A stretch of 56,896 nt of DNA from Rhodocyclaceae bacterium UBA2250 (GCA_002347285.1 DDXW01000045.1:1-56896); one strand, 5' to 3'; shown: positions 43,371 to 52,099, counted from the stretch's first letter. Notes: a model not told the origin generated them from the letters alone. Numbers and translations: made by a program.

Positions 43371-43386
43371 TTCGAATATTATCGAA
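43371..43386 (-). promoter_or_regulatory. Probable ArsR operator
   Basis: Dyad TTCGA-N6-TCGAA immediately upstream of the arsR start, with an overlapping second dyad ATTAT-CGAA-ATAAT (43378-43391). AT-rich against the local background. Confidence 0.6.
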
Positions 43387-43433
43387 ATAATTGGGAATAA
43401 GAAAGGTGGCTCCTCGGAAAAGAGACAGGGCCT

Positions 43434-44039
43434 TCAGGCCGGCACTGCGTCGTGCTTCCGGGCCACCACCGTGACGAAAACCTTCAATCGGTCGCCGATC
43501 GCCGTGAAGGTTTCGTGCCTTTCCTCGATGATCGTCCAGCCGGCGAAGCGCTCCCGCAACTCGTCGCGCCCGAACAGGCAATGTCCGGCGGGATCGAACA
43601 TGGCCATGAAGGTCGTGCCCTCCACCAGCACGTTGATGATCGCCACGCCGCCCGGCTTGACGCAGCGCTGCAGTTGCGCCAGTTGCCGATGCGCCGTCGC
43701 GCAATCGAAGAACATCAGCAGCCCGATGGCGACGACGGCGTCGAACTCGCCCTCGACGACGTGCTCGCGCAGGTCGGCCTCGCCGGCCGTGATCGCCAGC
43801 CCTTCCTGCAGCGCGCGCTGGTTCAGGTGATGAATCGCCGTCGGCGCCGCGTCGAGCGCCAGCACCTCGCAACCGGCCTGCGCGGCCGCAACCGCGAGAT
43901 TGCCGAGCCCGCAGCCGTAGTCGAGCACCCGGCCGCGCAGATAGGGCAGCGCCAGCGTCTCGAACGGATTCAGATGCAGGACGCCGTCGGCCACCTGTTG
44001 CCGGAACTGCGTTTCGAAGAAATGGATGCTGTGGCTCAT
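43434..44039 (-). CDS. Class I SAM-dependent methyltransferase
   Basis: A 201-residue methyltransferase with SAM motif I VLDYGCGLGNLA and the later VVAIGLLMFF block, similar in layout to TehB/thiol-type enzymes. ATG 44039 (MSHSIHFF) has AGGG seven bases upstream and is preferred over the start at 44054. It is not an ArsM: the conserved Cys set is lacking. It lies behind arsR on the same strand, with a 65-bp gap that holds the arsR operator. Confidence 0.85.
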   Translation of the reverse strand: MSHSIHFFETQFRQQVADGVLHLNPFETLALPYLRGRVLDYGCGLGNLAVAAAQAGCEVLALDAAPTAIHHLNQRALQEGLAITAGEADLREHVVEGEFDAVVAIGLLMFFDCATAHRQLAQLQRCVKPGGVAIINVLVEGTTFMAMFDPAGHCLFGRDELRERFAGWTIIEERHETFTAIGDRLKVFVTVVARKHDAVPA

Positions 44040-44088
44040 GGGATCACCCTGCAATAGTCGGCGCTGGCGGGGCGGCGGACCGGCTCGC

Positions 44089-45249
44089 TCATGCCAGCGC
44101 CTGGTTCAGGTCGGCGATCAGGTCGGCGGGATCTTCGAGACCGACGGAGAGCCGCAGCATCGCGTCCGAAATGCCCCGGCGGGCGCGTTCTTCGGGCGCG
44201 AGGCCATGGTGCGTCGTCGTGCACGGCTGGGTGACGAGGCTCTCGACACCGCCGAGGCTCGGCGCCAGTGCGAACAGCTTGAGCTTGTCCGCGACGCGCG
44301 TGGCGTCGTCGCCGCTGCCCCTGACCTCGATCGTCAGCATGCCGCCGAAGCCGCTCATCTGCCTCTTCGCCAGCGCGTGGCCGGGAAAGTCGGGCAACCC
44401 CGGATACAGCACGCGGGCGACCTTCGGATGCTTCGCCATCGCCTCGGCGATGGTTTGCGCGGCGGCGTTCTGGGCGCGCACGCGCACCGGCAGGCTGCGG
44501 ATGCTGCGCGCGAGCTGGGCGGCGACCTCGGGCGCGATGGCGGTGCCGAGGTTCTTGCGCCAGTTCCACACCGGCAGCAGCAGGTCGCGCGAGCCCATCA
44601 GCGCGCCGGCCGTGAGGTCGGAATGCCCGCCGAGATACTTGGTGCAGGAGTGCACGACGAAATCGGCGCCGAGCGCCAGCGGGTTCTGGTTCACCGGCGA
44701 GGCGAAGGTGTTGTCCACCGCCACCAGCGCGCCGTGCGCGTGCGCCAGCTTGGCGATGGCGTGGATGTCGAAGACCTCCAGCGTCGGGTTGGTCGGCGTT
44801 TCGAGGAACACCAGGCCGACGCCCTGCGCGAGGATTTCGTCGAGCCGCGCCAGCTCGTGGCCGAGCAGGAAGTGGCCGGGAATGCCGAGCAGCGGCAGCT
44901 GCGACGAGATCAGTTCCAGCGTGCCGCCATAGGCGTCGCCGAGGCAGACGATGCCCTTGCGGCCGTGCGTCAGGAACAGCGCGGACTCGGCCGCCATTCC
45001 CGAGCAGAAGGCCCAGGCCATCTCGGCGCCCTCGAGGCTGGCGAGTTTCTGTTCGATGCTGGCGATGGTCGGATTGAGTCCGTAGCGCGTGTAGAGGCTG
45101 CCGTCCTTCCTGCCATCGACCACGTCGAGCAGGTCGGCGGTGGATGCGAACTTGAAGGTGGTGGTGGTGTAGAGCGGCGTGTGCGGCGAACCGTGCGGGT
45201 CGTCGATTTCCCCGGCATGGATGCAGCGTGTGGCCAGTTTGTCTTGCAT
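44089..45249 (-). CDS. PLP-dependent trans-sulfuration enzyme (cystathionine gamma-synthase/lyase family)
   Basis: A 386-residue Cys/Met-metabolism PLP enzyme. The PLP Lys is in VHSCTKYLGGHSD; other family blocks are YTRYGLNPT, VFLETPTNPTL and VESLVTQPCTTTH. Sequence alone does not separate cystathionine gamma-synthase, beta-lyase and methionine gamma-lyase. The adjacent DsrE gene and HTH-rhodanese fusion suggest a sulfur-transfer context. Confidence 0.9.
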   Translation of the reverse strand: MQDKLATRCIHAGEIDDPHGSPHTPLYTTTTFKFASTADLLDVVDGRKDGSLYTRYGLNPTIASIEQKLASLEGAEMAWAFCSGMAAESALFLTHGRKGIVCLGDAYGGTLELISSQLPLLGIPGHFLLGHELARLDEILAQGVGLVFLETPTNPTLEVFDIHAIAKLAHAHGALVAVDNTFASPVNQNPLALGADFVVHSCTKYLGGHSDLTAGALMGSRDLLLPVWNWRKNLGTAIAPEVAAQLARSIRSLPVRVRAQNAAAQTIAEAMAKHPKVARVLYPGLPDFPGHALAKRQMSGFGGMLTIEVRGSGDDATRVADKLKLFALAPSLGGVESLVTQPCTTTHHGLAPEERARRGISDAMLRLSVGLEDPADLIADLNQALA

Positions 45250-45295
45250 GGTCGTTTTCCCCCTCAGGATGTTTAGCAGTTCAGGCCCGATGCAG

Positions 45296-45652
45296 TTAGA
45301 ACACCAGCACCTTGTCGGCCGCGATCGTCCATTCCGTCAACTCGTCCAGCGTGCCGCGATGCGCGCCCTCGATCAGGTCGGCCGCACCGATGCCGCGCGC
45401 CTCCATACAGGTGCCGCAGACGCCGATTTCGCCGCCGGCACGGGCCACCATGCCGAGCATGTCGGCGATGTTGTAGAAGCCTTGCGGCACCTTCTGTCCG
45501 GCTCTAGCGCAGGCGGCGGCGTCGCCGAGGAGGAAGAGCTTGAGCTGGACACCCTCCCCCTTCTTCAGCAGGTTGCGCGCGAGGCGCAGTGCGTTGTAGC
45601 CGCGTTCGGTACCGTAGGGCGGGTCGTTGAGAATGAACAGCAGATCAGTCAT
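45296..45652 (-). CDS. DsrE-family sulfur-relay protein
   Basis: A 118-residue DsrE/TusD-like protein (LLFILNDPPYGTERGYNALRLA in the first strand-helix, and ICVCGTC-like GVCGTCMEARG with two Cys). It may accept or carry persulfide. Divergent from the HTH-rhodanese gene with 93 bp between them, which likely holds both promoters. Confidence 0.88.
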   Translation of the reverse strand: MTDLLFILNDPPYGTERGYNALRLARNLLKKGEGVQLKLFLLGDAAACARAGQKVPQGFYNIADMLGMVARAGGEIGVCGTCMEARGIGAADLIEGAHRGTLDELTEWTIAADKVLVF

Positions 45653-45745
45653 GGAAGCCCCCTGTTCGCATTAACGATCTAACGGACGTTGGACTAATCT
45701 AGACGCAAGCCTATCCGCTGTCAACCAATCCGATAAGATGCGCAC

Positions 45746-46411
45746 ATGGCTTCCAGAATCAGCGACACCCGTCGCGTCAAGGACATCCTTTACGAGCAGG
45801 TGGCCCGCATCGGCAAGGCCGCCGGCAGCCCGAAGCGGCTCGAGCTGATCGAACTGCTCTGCCAGGGCGAGAAGACCGTCGAGACGCTCGCGAGCGAGGC
45901 GGCGATCAGCATGAAGCTCGCCAGCGCGCACCTGCGCGAGCTGCGCGCCGCCCATCTGGTCGAGACCGAGCGGCACGGCAAGCACATCTACTACCGCATC
46001 GCCAACCGCGCCGTCGCCGCCTTCTGGGTGGCGATCCGCACGCTGGCCGAGGACCGGCTGGTGGAACTCAAGATGGCCCTGGCCCAGATCACGAATGCGC
46101 CAAAGGAACTGACCCCCAAGGATCGGGACGCCCTGGTCAAGGCGGCCCGCAAGGGCGAGGTCGTCGTCCTCGACGTGCGCCCGCTGGCGGAATACGAGGC
46201 GGCCCACCTGCCCTACGCGCAGTCGATGCCGATCGACCAGCTGAAGACGCGCATCTCGGAACTGCCCAAGGACAAGACCGTCGTCGCCTACTGCCGCGGC
46301 CCGTACTGCCTGATGGCGAAGGATGCGGTCGAGCTCCTGAAGCAGAAGGGCTTCGAGGCGGTCCACCTGCCCGAGGGCGTGGCCGAATGGGGCATCGCCC
46401 CGGTCAGATAG
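45746..46411 (+). CDS. ArsR-type regulator fused to a rhodanese domain
   Basis: A 221-residue fusion. Residues 15-105 are an ArsR winged helix (GSPKRLELIELL, SMKLASAHLRELRAA). Residues about 120-221 are a rhodanese domain (VVVLDVRPLAEYEAAHLP) with the catalytic loop YCRGPYCLMA containing the active Cys. It probably reads sulfane sulfur or persulfide directly and controls the divergent DsrE gene. The stop is followed without a gap by a dispersed-repeat copy. Confidence 0.92.
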   Translation: MASRISDTRRVKDILYEQVARIGKAAGSPKRLELIELLCQGEKTVETLASEAAISMKLASAHLRELRAAHLVETERHGKHIYYRIANRAVAAFWVAIRTLAEDRLVELKMALAQITNAPKELTPKDRDALVKAARKGEVVVLDVRPLAEYEAAHLPYAQSMPIDQLKTRISELPKDKTVVAYCRGPYCLMAKDAVELLKQKGFEAVHLPEGVAEWGIAPVR

Positions 46412-46434
46412 AAACTCGGCGCCGGCGGGGCGGC
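46412..46434 (-). repeat. 23-bp dispersed repeat, copy 7 (intergenic)
   Basis: One mismatch on the minus strand. It begins at the first base after the HTH-rhodanese stop, between two convergent genes. Confidence 0.8.
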
Positions 46435-46441
46435 GCCGACG

Positions 46442-47419
46442 CTACGCATCCAGCAAATCAGCGGCGAGCCGGCGCACCGCCGCGCATTCGGTCGCCGGCG
46501 CGAACAGCGCGGCGCGCGCCGCCGCCTGCCGCCGCAGGCGTTCGAGATAAGTTGAATCGTCCCTGCAGACGGCCAGCAGCGCCGCCAGCGCGGCCGCGTT
46601 GTTCCAGGGGAAGTAGCCGGCGTAGTCCGCGCCGAGCATGCCGATGTTGCCGTCGATGTGCGAGGCCAGCACGGGCATGCCGCTGACGACCGCTTCGAGC
46701 ACGACATGCGCGCCGCCCTCCATGCGGCTCGGGTGGATCAGCAGGTGCGCGCGCTGGATGCGCCGGCGCGCCTCCCCGTGCGGCCGGCCGCCGAGCCAGC
46801 GGTAGTTCGGGCATGCGGCCATCGTCTCTTCGGCTTGCCGCGCCAGCGCCGGATCGATCGCGTCGCCGATGTGGTCGAGGAAGATGTCGGGGCGGTCCCT
46901 GAGCAGCCGCGCCGCCTCGAACAGGGTGTCGGGCGACTTCTCCTCGCGCAGGTGGCCCACCGCCACGGCGCGCAGGCGCGTCGCCGGCTTGTCCAGCGTC
47001 TTGCGCGCCGAGGCCGACTGGAAGATGGTGCGCGCCTTGTGTCGGACTGCCTCCGGCAGGCGCTGCGCGCCGAGTTCCTGCAGCACGACGAGCCGGCCAG
47101 CCAGTTCCAGCGAGCGCCGCGCCGCCGGGTCGGTGTCGATGTCGCGGTAGAGGTCGGTGCCGGTCAGCACCACCGCCAGCCGCGCGCCGCCGTGGCGCGC
47201 ATGCCAGGCGGCGATCGCGTCGGCCGAGCGGCGGGCGTGCAGAGCGATCATCGCCTTATCGCCAGCGGCGTGCGCGTCCGGCCATGTCTTGACCAGCCGC
47301 GTCGGGTAAAGTGGCGCCAGGAAACGCTGCCAGCGCCAGGCCGTGCGCCAGTTGCCGTTGTTGTTGTCGGCCAGCGCGGGAGTCACGATCACGATTGCAG
47401 GAGCTTTGCCCATGGCCAC
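46442..47419 (-). CDS. senB: Selenosugar synthase SenB (selenoneine pathway glycosyltransferase)
   Basis: A 325-residue GT-B-type glycosyltransferase of the SenB family, which makes a selenosugar from selenophosphate and UDP-sugar. Family blocks: VIVTPALADNNNGNWRTAWRW, AVGHLREEKSPDTLFEAARLL (quoted only as landmarks), HPSRMEGGAHVVLEA. GTG 47419 has GGA seven bases upstream; ATG 47413 is the alternative. Either start overlaps the beginning of senA on the other strand. SenC, the selenophosphate synthetase, is not in the window. Confidence 0.88.
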   Translation of the reverse strand: MAMGKAPAIVIVTPALADNNNGNWRTAWRWQRFLAPLYPTRLVKTWPDAHAAGDKAMIALHARRSADAIAAWHARHGGARLAVVLTGTDLYRDIDTDPAARRSLELAGRLVVLQELGAQRLPEAVRHKARTIFQSASARKTLDKPATRLRAVAVGHLREEKSPDTLFEAARLLRDRPDIFLDHIGDAIDPALARQAEETMAACPNYRWLGGRPHGEARRRIQRAHLLIHPSRMEGGAHVVLEAVVSGMPVLASHIDGNIGMLGADYAGYFPWNNAAALAALLAVCRDDSTYLERLRRQAAARAALFAPATECAAVRRLAADLLDA

Positions 47420-48572
47420 GGATTATTCCATCGCCTGCCTCGCCCGTGGTGGGGATGCGAGCTTTCTCGCCACTGCGATGCAGGACGCGCGCCGCCGCAC
47501 GCTCGACCTGCTCGATGCCTACGTCGCCAGGCTCGGCCCGGAACTGACCATCTCCTACTCCACCCGGCTCAACCCGCCGCGCTGGGAAGTCGGCCACGTC
47601 GCCTGGTTCTACGATGTCTGGATCGCGCGCAACCCGCAGCGGCATCTCGGCCTCGCGGCCGATCCCGACTGCGCGCGGCCGGCAGGCCGCATGCCGGGCG
47701 CCGACGCGCTCTACAACTCCAGCCTGGTCAAGCACGCGACGCGCTGGAGCCTGCCGCTGCCCGACCTGGCCGGCACGCGCGCCTATCTCGACGCCACCCT
47801 CGCCGAGACGCTGGCACTGCTCGCGCAGGATGCCGCCGCCGGGCGCGACCTTTACTTCCACCAGCTCTCGCTGTTCCACGAGGACATGCACGCCGAGGCC
47901 GGCACCTACATGGCGCAGGCGCTGGACATCCCGCTGCCGCCGCACCTGCGGCCGTGGGAGCGGCCGCTGCCGGCGGCGCGCGACCTCGCCGTCCCGGCGC
48001 GGAGCTGGAGGCTCGGCACCACGGAAAAGGATTTCGCCTTCGACAACGAACTGCCCGCCCACGCGGTGAAGCTCGACGCCTTCGCCATCGACAGCGTGGC
48101 GGTGACGTGGCGGCGCTTCCTGCCCGCCATCGAAGCCGGCGCGGTCGGCATGCCGCGCTACCTGCGCCAGGAAGGCGGGCAGTGGCAGGCGCTGCGCTAC
48201 GGCACATGGGAAGCGTTGCCCCTCGACGCCGCCGCCGTGCATCTGACCTGGGACGAGGCGCAGGCCTGGTGCGCCTGGGCCGGCCGCCGCCTGCCGACCG
48301 AAGCCGAGTGGGAATGCGCCGCCCTGTCAGCGCCGAGTTTCGAGTGGGGCGACGTCTGGGAATGGACCACCAGCCGCTTCGCGCCCTTCGAAGGCTTCGT
48401 CGCCCACCCCTACCGCGACTACTCGCGCTTCGGCTTCGAGGAGCACCGCTACGTGCTCAAGGGCGCGAGCCGCGCCACCGACCCGCGCATGGCGCACCCG
48501 AAATACCGCAACTACTTCACGCCCGAGCGCAACGACCTGCATCTGGGCTTCAGGAGTTGCGCCAGGCGATGA
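47412..48572 (+). CDS. senA: Selenoneine synthase SenA (EgtB-like)
   Basis: A 386-residue non-heme iron enzyme of the EgtB fold that joins hercynine and the selenosugar. The iron ligands are His62 (GHVAWF) and the HX3HXE motif His156/His160 (FHEDMHAE); the C-terminal formylglycine-enzyme-like domain has RRLPTEAEWECAA and VWEWTTSRFAPF. SenA rather than ergothioneine EgtB is called because senB is the head-to-head neighbour. ATG 47412 has a strong AGGAG (47399-47403) eight bases upstream, so this start is well supported. ATGA overlap with the antiporter gene. Confidence 0.88.
   Translation: MATDYSIACLARGGDASFLATAMQDARRRTLDLLDAYVARLGPELTISYSTRLNPPRWEVGHVAWFYDVWIARNPQRHLGLAADPDCARPAGRMPGADALYNSSLVKHATRWSLPLPDLAGTRAYLDATLAETLALLAQDAAAGRDLYFHQLSLFHEDMHAEAGTYMAQALDIPLPPHLRPWERPLPAARDLAVPARSWRLGTTEKDFAFDNELPAHAVKLDAFAIDSVAVTWRRFLPAIEAGAVGMPRYLRQEGGQWQALRYGTWEALPLDAAAVHLTWDEAQAWCAWAGRRLPTEAEWECAALSAPSFEWGDVWEWTTSRFAPFEGFVAHPYRDYSRFGFEEHRYVLKGASRATDPRMAHPKYRNYFTPERNDLHLGFRSCARR
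48318..48340 (+). repeat. 23-bp dispersed repeat, copy 8 (inside senA)
   Basis: Core intact, two mismatches in the left half. Read as AALSAPSF just before the VWEW motif. Confidence 0.65.
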
Positions 48573-49651
48573 TCCAGCAAGCCCTGCTGTTCCTGCTCGG
48601 CCTCGCCTGCCTGACGGCCGGCGCGGAATTTCTCGTGCGCGGGGCTTCCCGGCTGGCGCTGACCCTCGGCATCTCGCCCCTCGTGGTCGGACTGACGGTG
48701 GTCGCCTTCGGCACCAGCGCGCCGGAAATGGCGGTTTCCGTCGATGCGGCACTCGCCGGCAACGGCGACCTGGCGGTCGGCAACGTGGTCGGCAGCAACA
48801 TCGCCAACGTCCTGCTGATCCTCGGCCTGTCGGCGCTGATCGTGCCGCTGGCGGTGGCCGACCAGCTGCTCCGCCAGGAAATCCCGGTCATGATCGGCGC
48901 CAGCGTGCTGCTGATCGTCATGGCCCTCGACGGCACGCTGTCGGTCGGCGAAGGCCTGCTGCTGTTCGCGCTGATGGCGGCCTACACGGCCTTCCTGGTC
49001 GTTCAGTCGCGCCGCGCCGGCCAGGCGGTGCGCGACGAATTCGCCGCCGAGATGCCGCCGGCCGCCAGCCGCTGGGATGCCCACTGGAGCGTGCAGGTCC
49101 TCATGGTGGTCGCGGGCCTCGGCCTGCTCGTGCTCGGCGCCGACTGGCTGGTCGACGCCGCCGTCGCCATGGCGCGCGACTTCGGCGTCAGCGACCTGGT
49201 GATCGGCCTCACCATCGTCGCGGTCGGCACCTCGATGCCGGAAACCGCCACCTCGCTGGTCGCCGCCTGGCGCGGCGAGCGCGACATCGCCGTCGGCAAC
49301 GTGGTCGGCAGCAACGTCTTCAACATCCTCGCCTGCCTCGGGGCGGCCGCGGCGGTCTCGGACGGCGGCATTCCCGTTTCGGCGGCGGTGCGCAACTTCG
49401 ACCTGTGGGTGATGCTCGCGGTGGCGCTCGGCTGCCTGACGATCGCCGTGCCCGGCCGGACGATCCAGCGCTGGGAGGGCGGTGTGTTCATCGCCTTCTA
49501 CGCCGCCTACGTGGCCTATCTGGTGCTCGCCGCGCAGCGGCACGAGCACCTGCCGGCCTACTCGGCCGCGATGCTCGGCTACGTGCTGCCGCTCACCGTA
49601 GTCGTCCTCGTCGTGAATTTCGTGCGCGGCAACGGTGCGCCGCCGCGCTGA
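48569..49651 (+). CDS. Calcium/sodium antiporter-type cation exchanger (CaCA family)
   Basis: A 360-residue membrane protein with two inverted five-helix repeats. Each repeat carries the family signature: VVAFGTSAPEMAVS with GNVVGSNIANVLLILG in the first half, and IVAVGTSMPETATS with GNVVGSNVFNILACLG in the second. This matches the YrbG type. It starts inside the senA stop (ATGA), so it is translated with a selenium gene although no functional link is known. Confidence 0.92.
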   Translation: MIQQALLFLLGLACLTAGAEFLVRGASRLALTLGISPLVVGLTVVAFGTSAPEMAVSVDAALAGNGDLAVGNVVGSNIANVLLILGLSALIVPLAVADQLLRQEIPVMIGASVLLIVMALDGTLSVGEGLLLFALMAAYTAFLVVQSRRAGQAVRDEFAAEMPPAASRWDAHWSVQVLMVVAGLGLLVLGADWLVDAAVAMARDFGVSDLVIGLTIVAVGTSMPETATSLVAAWRGERDIAVGNVVGSNVFNILACLGAAAAVSDGGIPVSAAVRNFDLWVMLAVALGCLTIAVPGRTIQRWEGGVFIAFYAAYVAYLVLAAQRHEHLPAYSAAMLGYVLPLTVVVLVVNFVRGNGAPPR

Positions 49652-49663
49652 ACCGAAGCGGAT

Positions 49664-50614
49664 TCAGGCCGCGGCGAGGAACACCGCGAACCAGTTCCGT
49701 TCGTCGGTCCAGCAATGCAGGTCGCGGAAGCCGGCCGATTCGAGCAGCGCGGCGAAGTCCTCGCGCCGCCACTTGTAGGAGTTCTCGGTGTGGATGCGCT
49801 CGCCGGCGGCGAAGCGGCGCTCTCCGCCCGGCCAGCGCACGGTGGCGTCGCGCAGCGCTTCGAGGTGCATCTCGATGCGCGATTCCGTCTGGTTGAAGAA
49901 GGCGACGTGCTTCCAGTCCGTCAGTGAAAACTCGGCGCCGGCGAGGCGGCGCAGGTTGAGCAGCAGGTTGCGGTTGAACGCGGCCGTCACCTGCAGCGGG
50001 TCGTCATAGGCGGCTTCGAGGATCGCGCCGGGTTTCACCAAATCAACGCCGATCAACAGGCCGCCGCCCTGCGCCGCCGCCTGCACCTGCCGCAGGAAGA
50101 CGAGCGCCTCGTCCGGCGCGAAGTTGCCGATGCTCGACCCGGGGTAGAACATCAGGCGCGGCCCCGGCCCCGCCTCCGTCGGCAGCGCCAGGTGCGCCGA
50201 GAAGTCCATGCCGACGCCCAGCAGCTCCATGTGCGGGTGCTGGCGGCGCAGGATGCCGAGCGAGTCGCGCAGGTAATCGACCGAGATGTCGACCGCGACG
50301 TAGCGCCGCACGTCGAAGGGCGCGAACAGCCGCGCCGCCTTCTCGCAGTTGCCGGCGCCGAGGTCGACCAGCGCCTCGAAGAGCGGCAGGCAGCGCGCCA
50401 TCTCCCCGGCGCGGGCGACGAAGATCGCGGCCTCGGTGCGCGTCGGGTAGTACTCGGGCAGCTCGGTGATGGCGGCGAACAGCCGCGCGCCGAGCGCGTC
50501 GTAGAGGTACTTCGGCGCGACCGTCGCGACCGGCGCGCTCAGGCCGGCAAGCAGCTCGGCACGGATGGCAGCGGGATCGGCGCGGTCGATCTGGAGGAGT
50601 CGGGGTGCGTGCAT
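49664..50614 (-). CDS. egtD: Histidine N-alpha-methyltransferase EgtD
   Basis: A 316-residue SAM enzyme that trimethylates histidine to hercynine, the acceptor needed by SenA. Family blocks: VAPKYLYDALGARLF, VDLGAGNCEKA (SAM site), YPGSSIGNF and SRIEMHLEA. ATG 50614 gives normal length and overlaps the end of the upstream ATP-grasp gene by 76 bp. Together with senA and senB it gives most of the selenoneine route. Confidence 0.93.
   Translation of the reverse strand: MHAPRLLQIDRADPAAIRAELLAGLSAPVATVAPKYLYDALGARLFAAITELPEYYPTRTEAAIFVARAGEMARCLPLFEALVDLGAGNCEKAARLFAPFDVRRYVAVDISVDYLRDSLGILRRQHPHMELLGVGMDFSAHLALPTEAGPGPRLMFYPGSSIGNFAPDEALVFLRQVQAAAQGGGLLIGVDLVKPGAILEAAYDDPLQVTAAFNRNLLLNLRRLAGAEFSLTDWKHVAFFNQTESRIEMHLEALRDATVRWPGGERRFAAGERIHTENSYKWRREDFAALLESAGFRDLHCWTDERNWFAVFLAAA
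49928..49950 (-). repeat. 23-bp dispersed repeat, copy 9 (inside egtD)
   Basis: One mismatch on the minus strand; read as RRLAGAEF, replacing a similar natural segment without changing length. Confidence 0.75.
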
Positions 50615-51891
50615 GGTGCGGGCCAGTCTAGCAAGGCGCTCGCCTCGCGGCAGTTGTGGAACAGGTCGGCCAGATCGCGGCCGCCGAGGTGCACGATGCC
50701 ATAGCGGTAGCTGCCCAGCCACTTGAAGTCGCGCGTCATCGAGCCGCGCGGCTTGGGAAAACGGAACAGCAGCGCGTCGGGAAAGGCGGCATGGAAGGCG
50801 GCCTGGCGCGCGCGGCTGGGCATCGCCGGTACCTCGTCGGGCGCGAAGGCGCGATAGACGAGGCTGGTCGCCATGCCGGCGCTCGGCTGCGCCTGCGGCA
50901 GCAGCGCCGGGTCGCGGCCCCAGGCCAGTTCCAGCGCCACGCGATGCAGGTCGATGCCATCCACGCGCAGGTAGAGGTCGGAGAACTGCGCCGCCATGCG
51001 CGGGTTGAACTCGATCACGCTGAGCTTGTCCGTCGCCGCGTCGTGGAAGAACTCCATGTTGAACAGGCCGTGCGTGAAGCCCACCGCGGCGAGGAAGCGG
51101 CGCGCCGCCTCGATCGCCTGCGCCGCGCCTGACGCCGGAATCCCGCTCGGGTAGTCGAAGCGCATGAAGGCCTGCGTGCCCGGGTACATCACCGAGGCGA
51201 CGATGCCGAGCGGCCGCAGTTCGCCGTCGAACACGTAGCCGTCGAGGTTGTATTGCAGCGCCTGCACCGGCGCCTCGATCAGCAGGCGGTGCGCCGTGCC
51301 GGCCTGCGGCAGGCGCTGCCGCGCCACGCGCTCGAAGGGCTCGACCAGATGGCGGATCACCCACAGCTCCCAGGCGCCGAAGCGCGTCATCTCGTGCAGG
51401 TCGGCGCGGTCATGCACCACGCGCGCCAGCACCGAGAAGGCCGCCTTCACCGGCTTGATGAACAGCGGGTATTCCAGCCCGTCGGGCGCCGGGTCGCCGT
51501 AGCGCGCCGGCAGCGGCGCGAACGGGGTGTTCGCCTCCGGGCAGACGGCCTCCAGCACCTGCCGCGCGTGCAGCTTGTGCTGGCAGGCGAGCACCGCCGC
51601 GACCGGCGTGCCGGGCCAGCCCATGCGCTCGGCCAGCAGCGCCGCGCCGAGCGCGCCGAACTGCTCGTGGTTGGAGGCGACGGCCTGCCAGCCGCGCCCT
51701 CGACCTCGTTGCGCCTGCTTCGCCAGCCGGGCGACGAAACGCTCCAGGTCGAAGCCCGCCAGCCGCGCGTTGCTCGGAAAGCTGAACAGGTCGAAGCCGG
51801 CCGAGTCGTGCGGGAACTCGCGCGACCAGCGCGCGAAGCCGACGCGATCCCAGTCGTGGTTGAAGAGGACGAGCGTGCGCGGAGCGGTCAT
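50539..51891 (-). CDS. ATP-grasp protein of unknown substrate, upstream of egtD
   Basis: A 450-residue ATP-grasp-like protein. Visible parts: LVLFNHDWDRVGFARW at the N-terminus, the nucleotide-binding strand YPLFIKPVKAAFSVLARVV, and the metal-binding end HGLFNMEFFHD...LSVIEFNPRMA that supplies the Glu and Asn ligands. The start at 51891 (MTAPRTLVLF) is chosen because upstream sequence loses coding character. Its last 25 codons overlap the egtD start. It presumably ligates an amino or carboxyl compound; a role with hercynine, histidine or selenoneine is a guess from position. Confidence 0.82.
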   Translation of the reverse strand: MTAPRTLVLFNHDWDRVGFARWSREFPHDSAGFDLFSFPSNARLAGFDLERFVARLAKQAQRGRGRGWQAVASNHEQFGALGAALLAERMGWPGTPVAAVLACQHKLHARQVLEAVCPEANTPFAPLPARYGDPAPDGLEYPLFIKPVKAAFSVLARVVHDRADLHEMTRFGAWELWVIRHLVEPFERVARQRLPQAGTAHRLLIEAPVQALQYNLDGYVFDGELRPLGIVASVMYPGTQAFMRFDYPSGIPASGAAQAIEAARRFLAAVGFTHGLFNMEFFHDAATDKLSVIEFNPRMAAQFSDLYLRVDGIDLHRVALELAWGRDPALLPQAQPSAGMATSLVYRAFAPDEVPAMPSRARQAAFHAAFPDALLFRFPKPRGSMTRDFKWLGSYRYGIVHLGGRDLADLFHNCREASALLDWPAPCTHPDSSRSTAPIPLPSVPSCLPA

Positions 51892-52021
51892 GGGGGCGGC
51901 GGTCGAAACCGCGGATTGAACACGATTTTCCCGCCCTGCACCACAACTGCCGCTCGATTGCAAGCCGCATGATTTATGCGTATAAATTGAGAAAGGCGGT
52001 CGGGCATTAATCGGCCTGTCA

Positions 52022-52035
52022 TTGACTTGGGTCAT
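52022..52035 (+). promoter_or_regulatory. FNR-like box
   Basis: TTGAC-N4-GTCAT, close to the FNR/DNR dyad TTGAT-N4-ATCAA, 65 bp before the PAS-GGDEF start, in a 208-bp gap shared with the ATP-grasp gene. Nothing else was recognised in this gap. Confidence 0.4.
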
Positions 52036-52099
52036 ATTGCAGTGCAGCAGGCAGAGAGTAGAAAGCGTGACCTGAAAGAACTGGCCAGGGCAGACTTGC

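Noticed and set aside
45653..45745. Short AACG-GA-CGTT palindrome between the DsrE and HTH-rhodanese genes
   Set aside because: Too short to call as an operator without comparison to other genomes.
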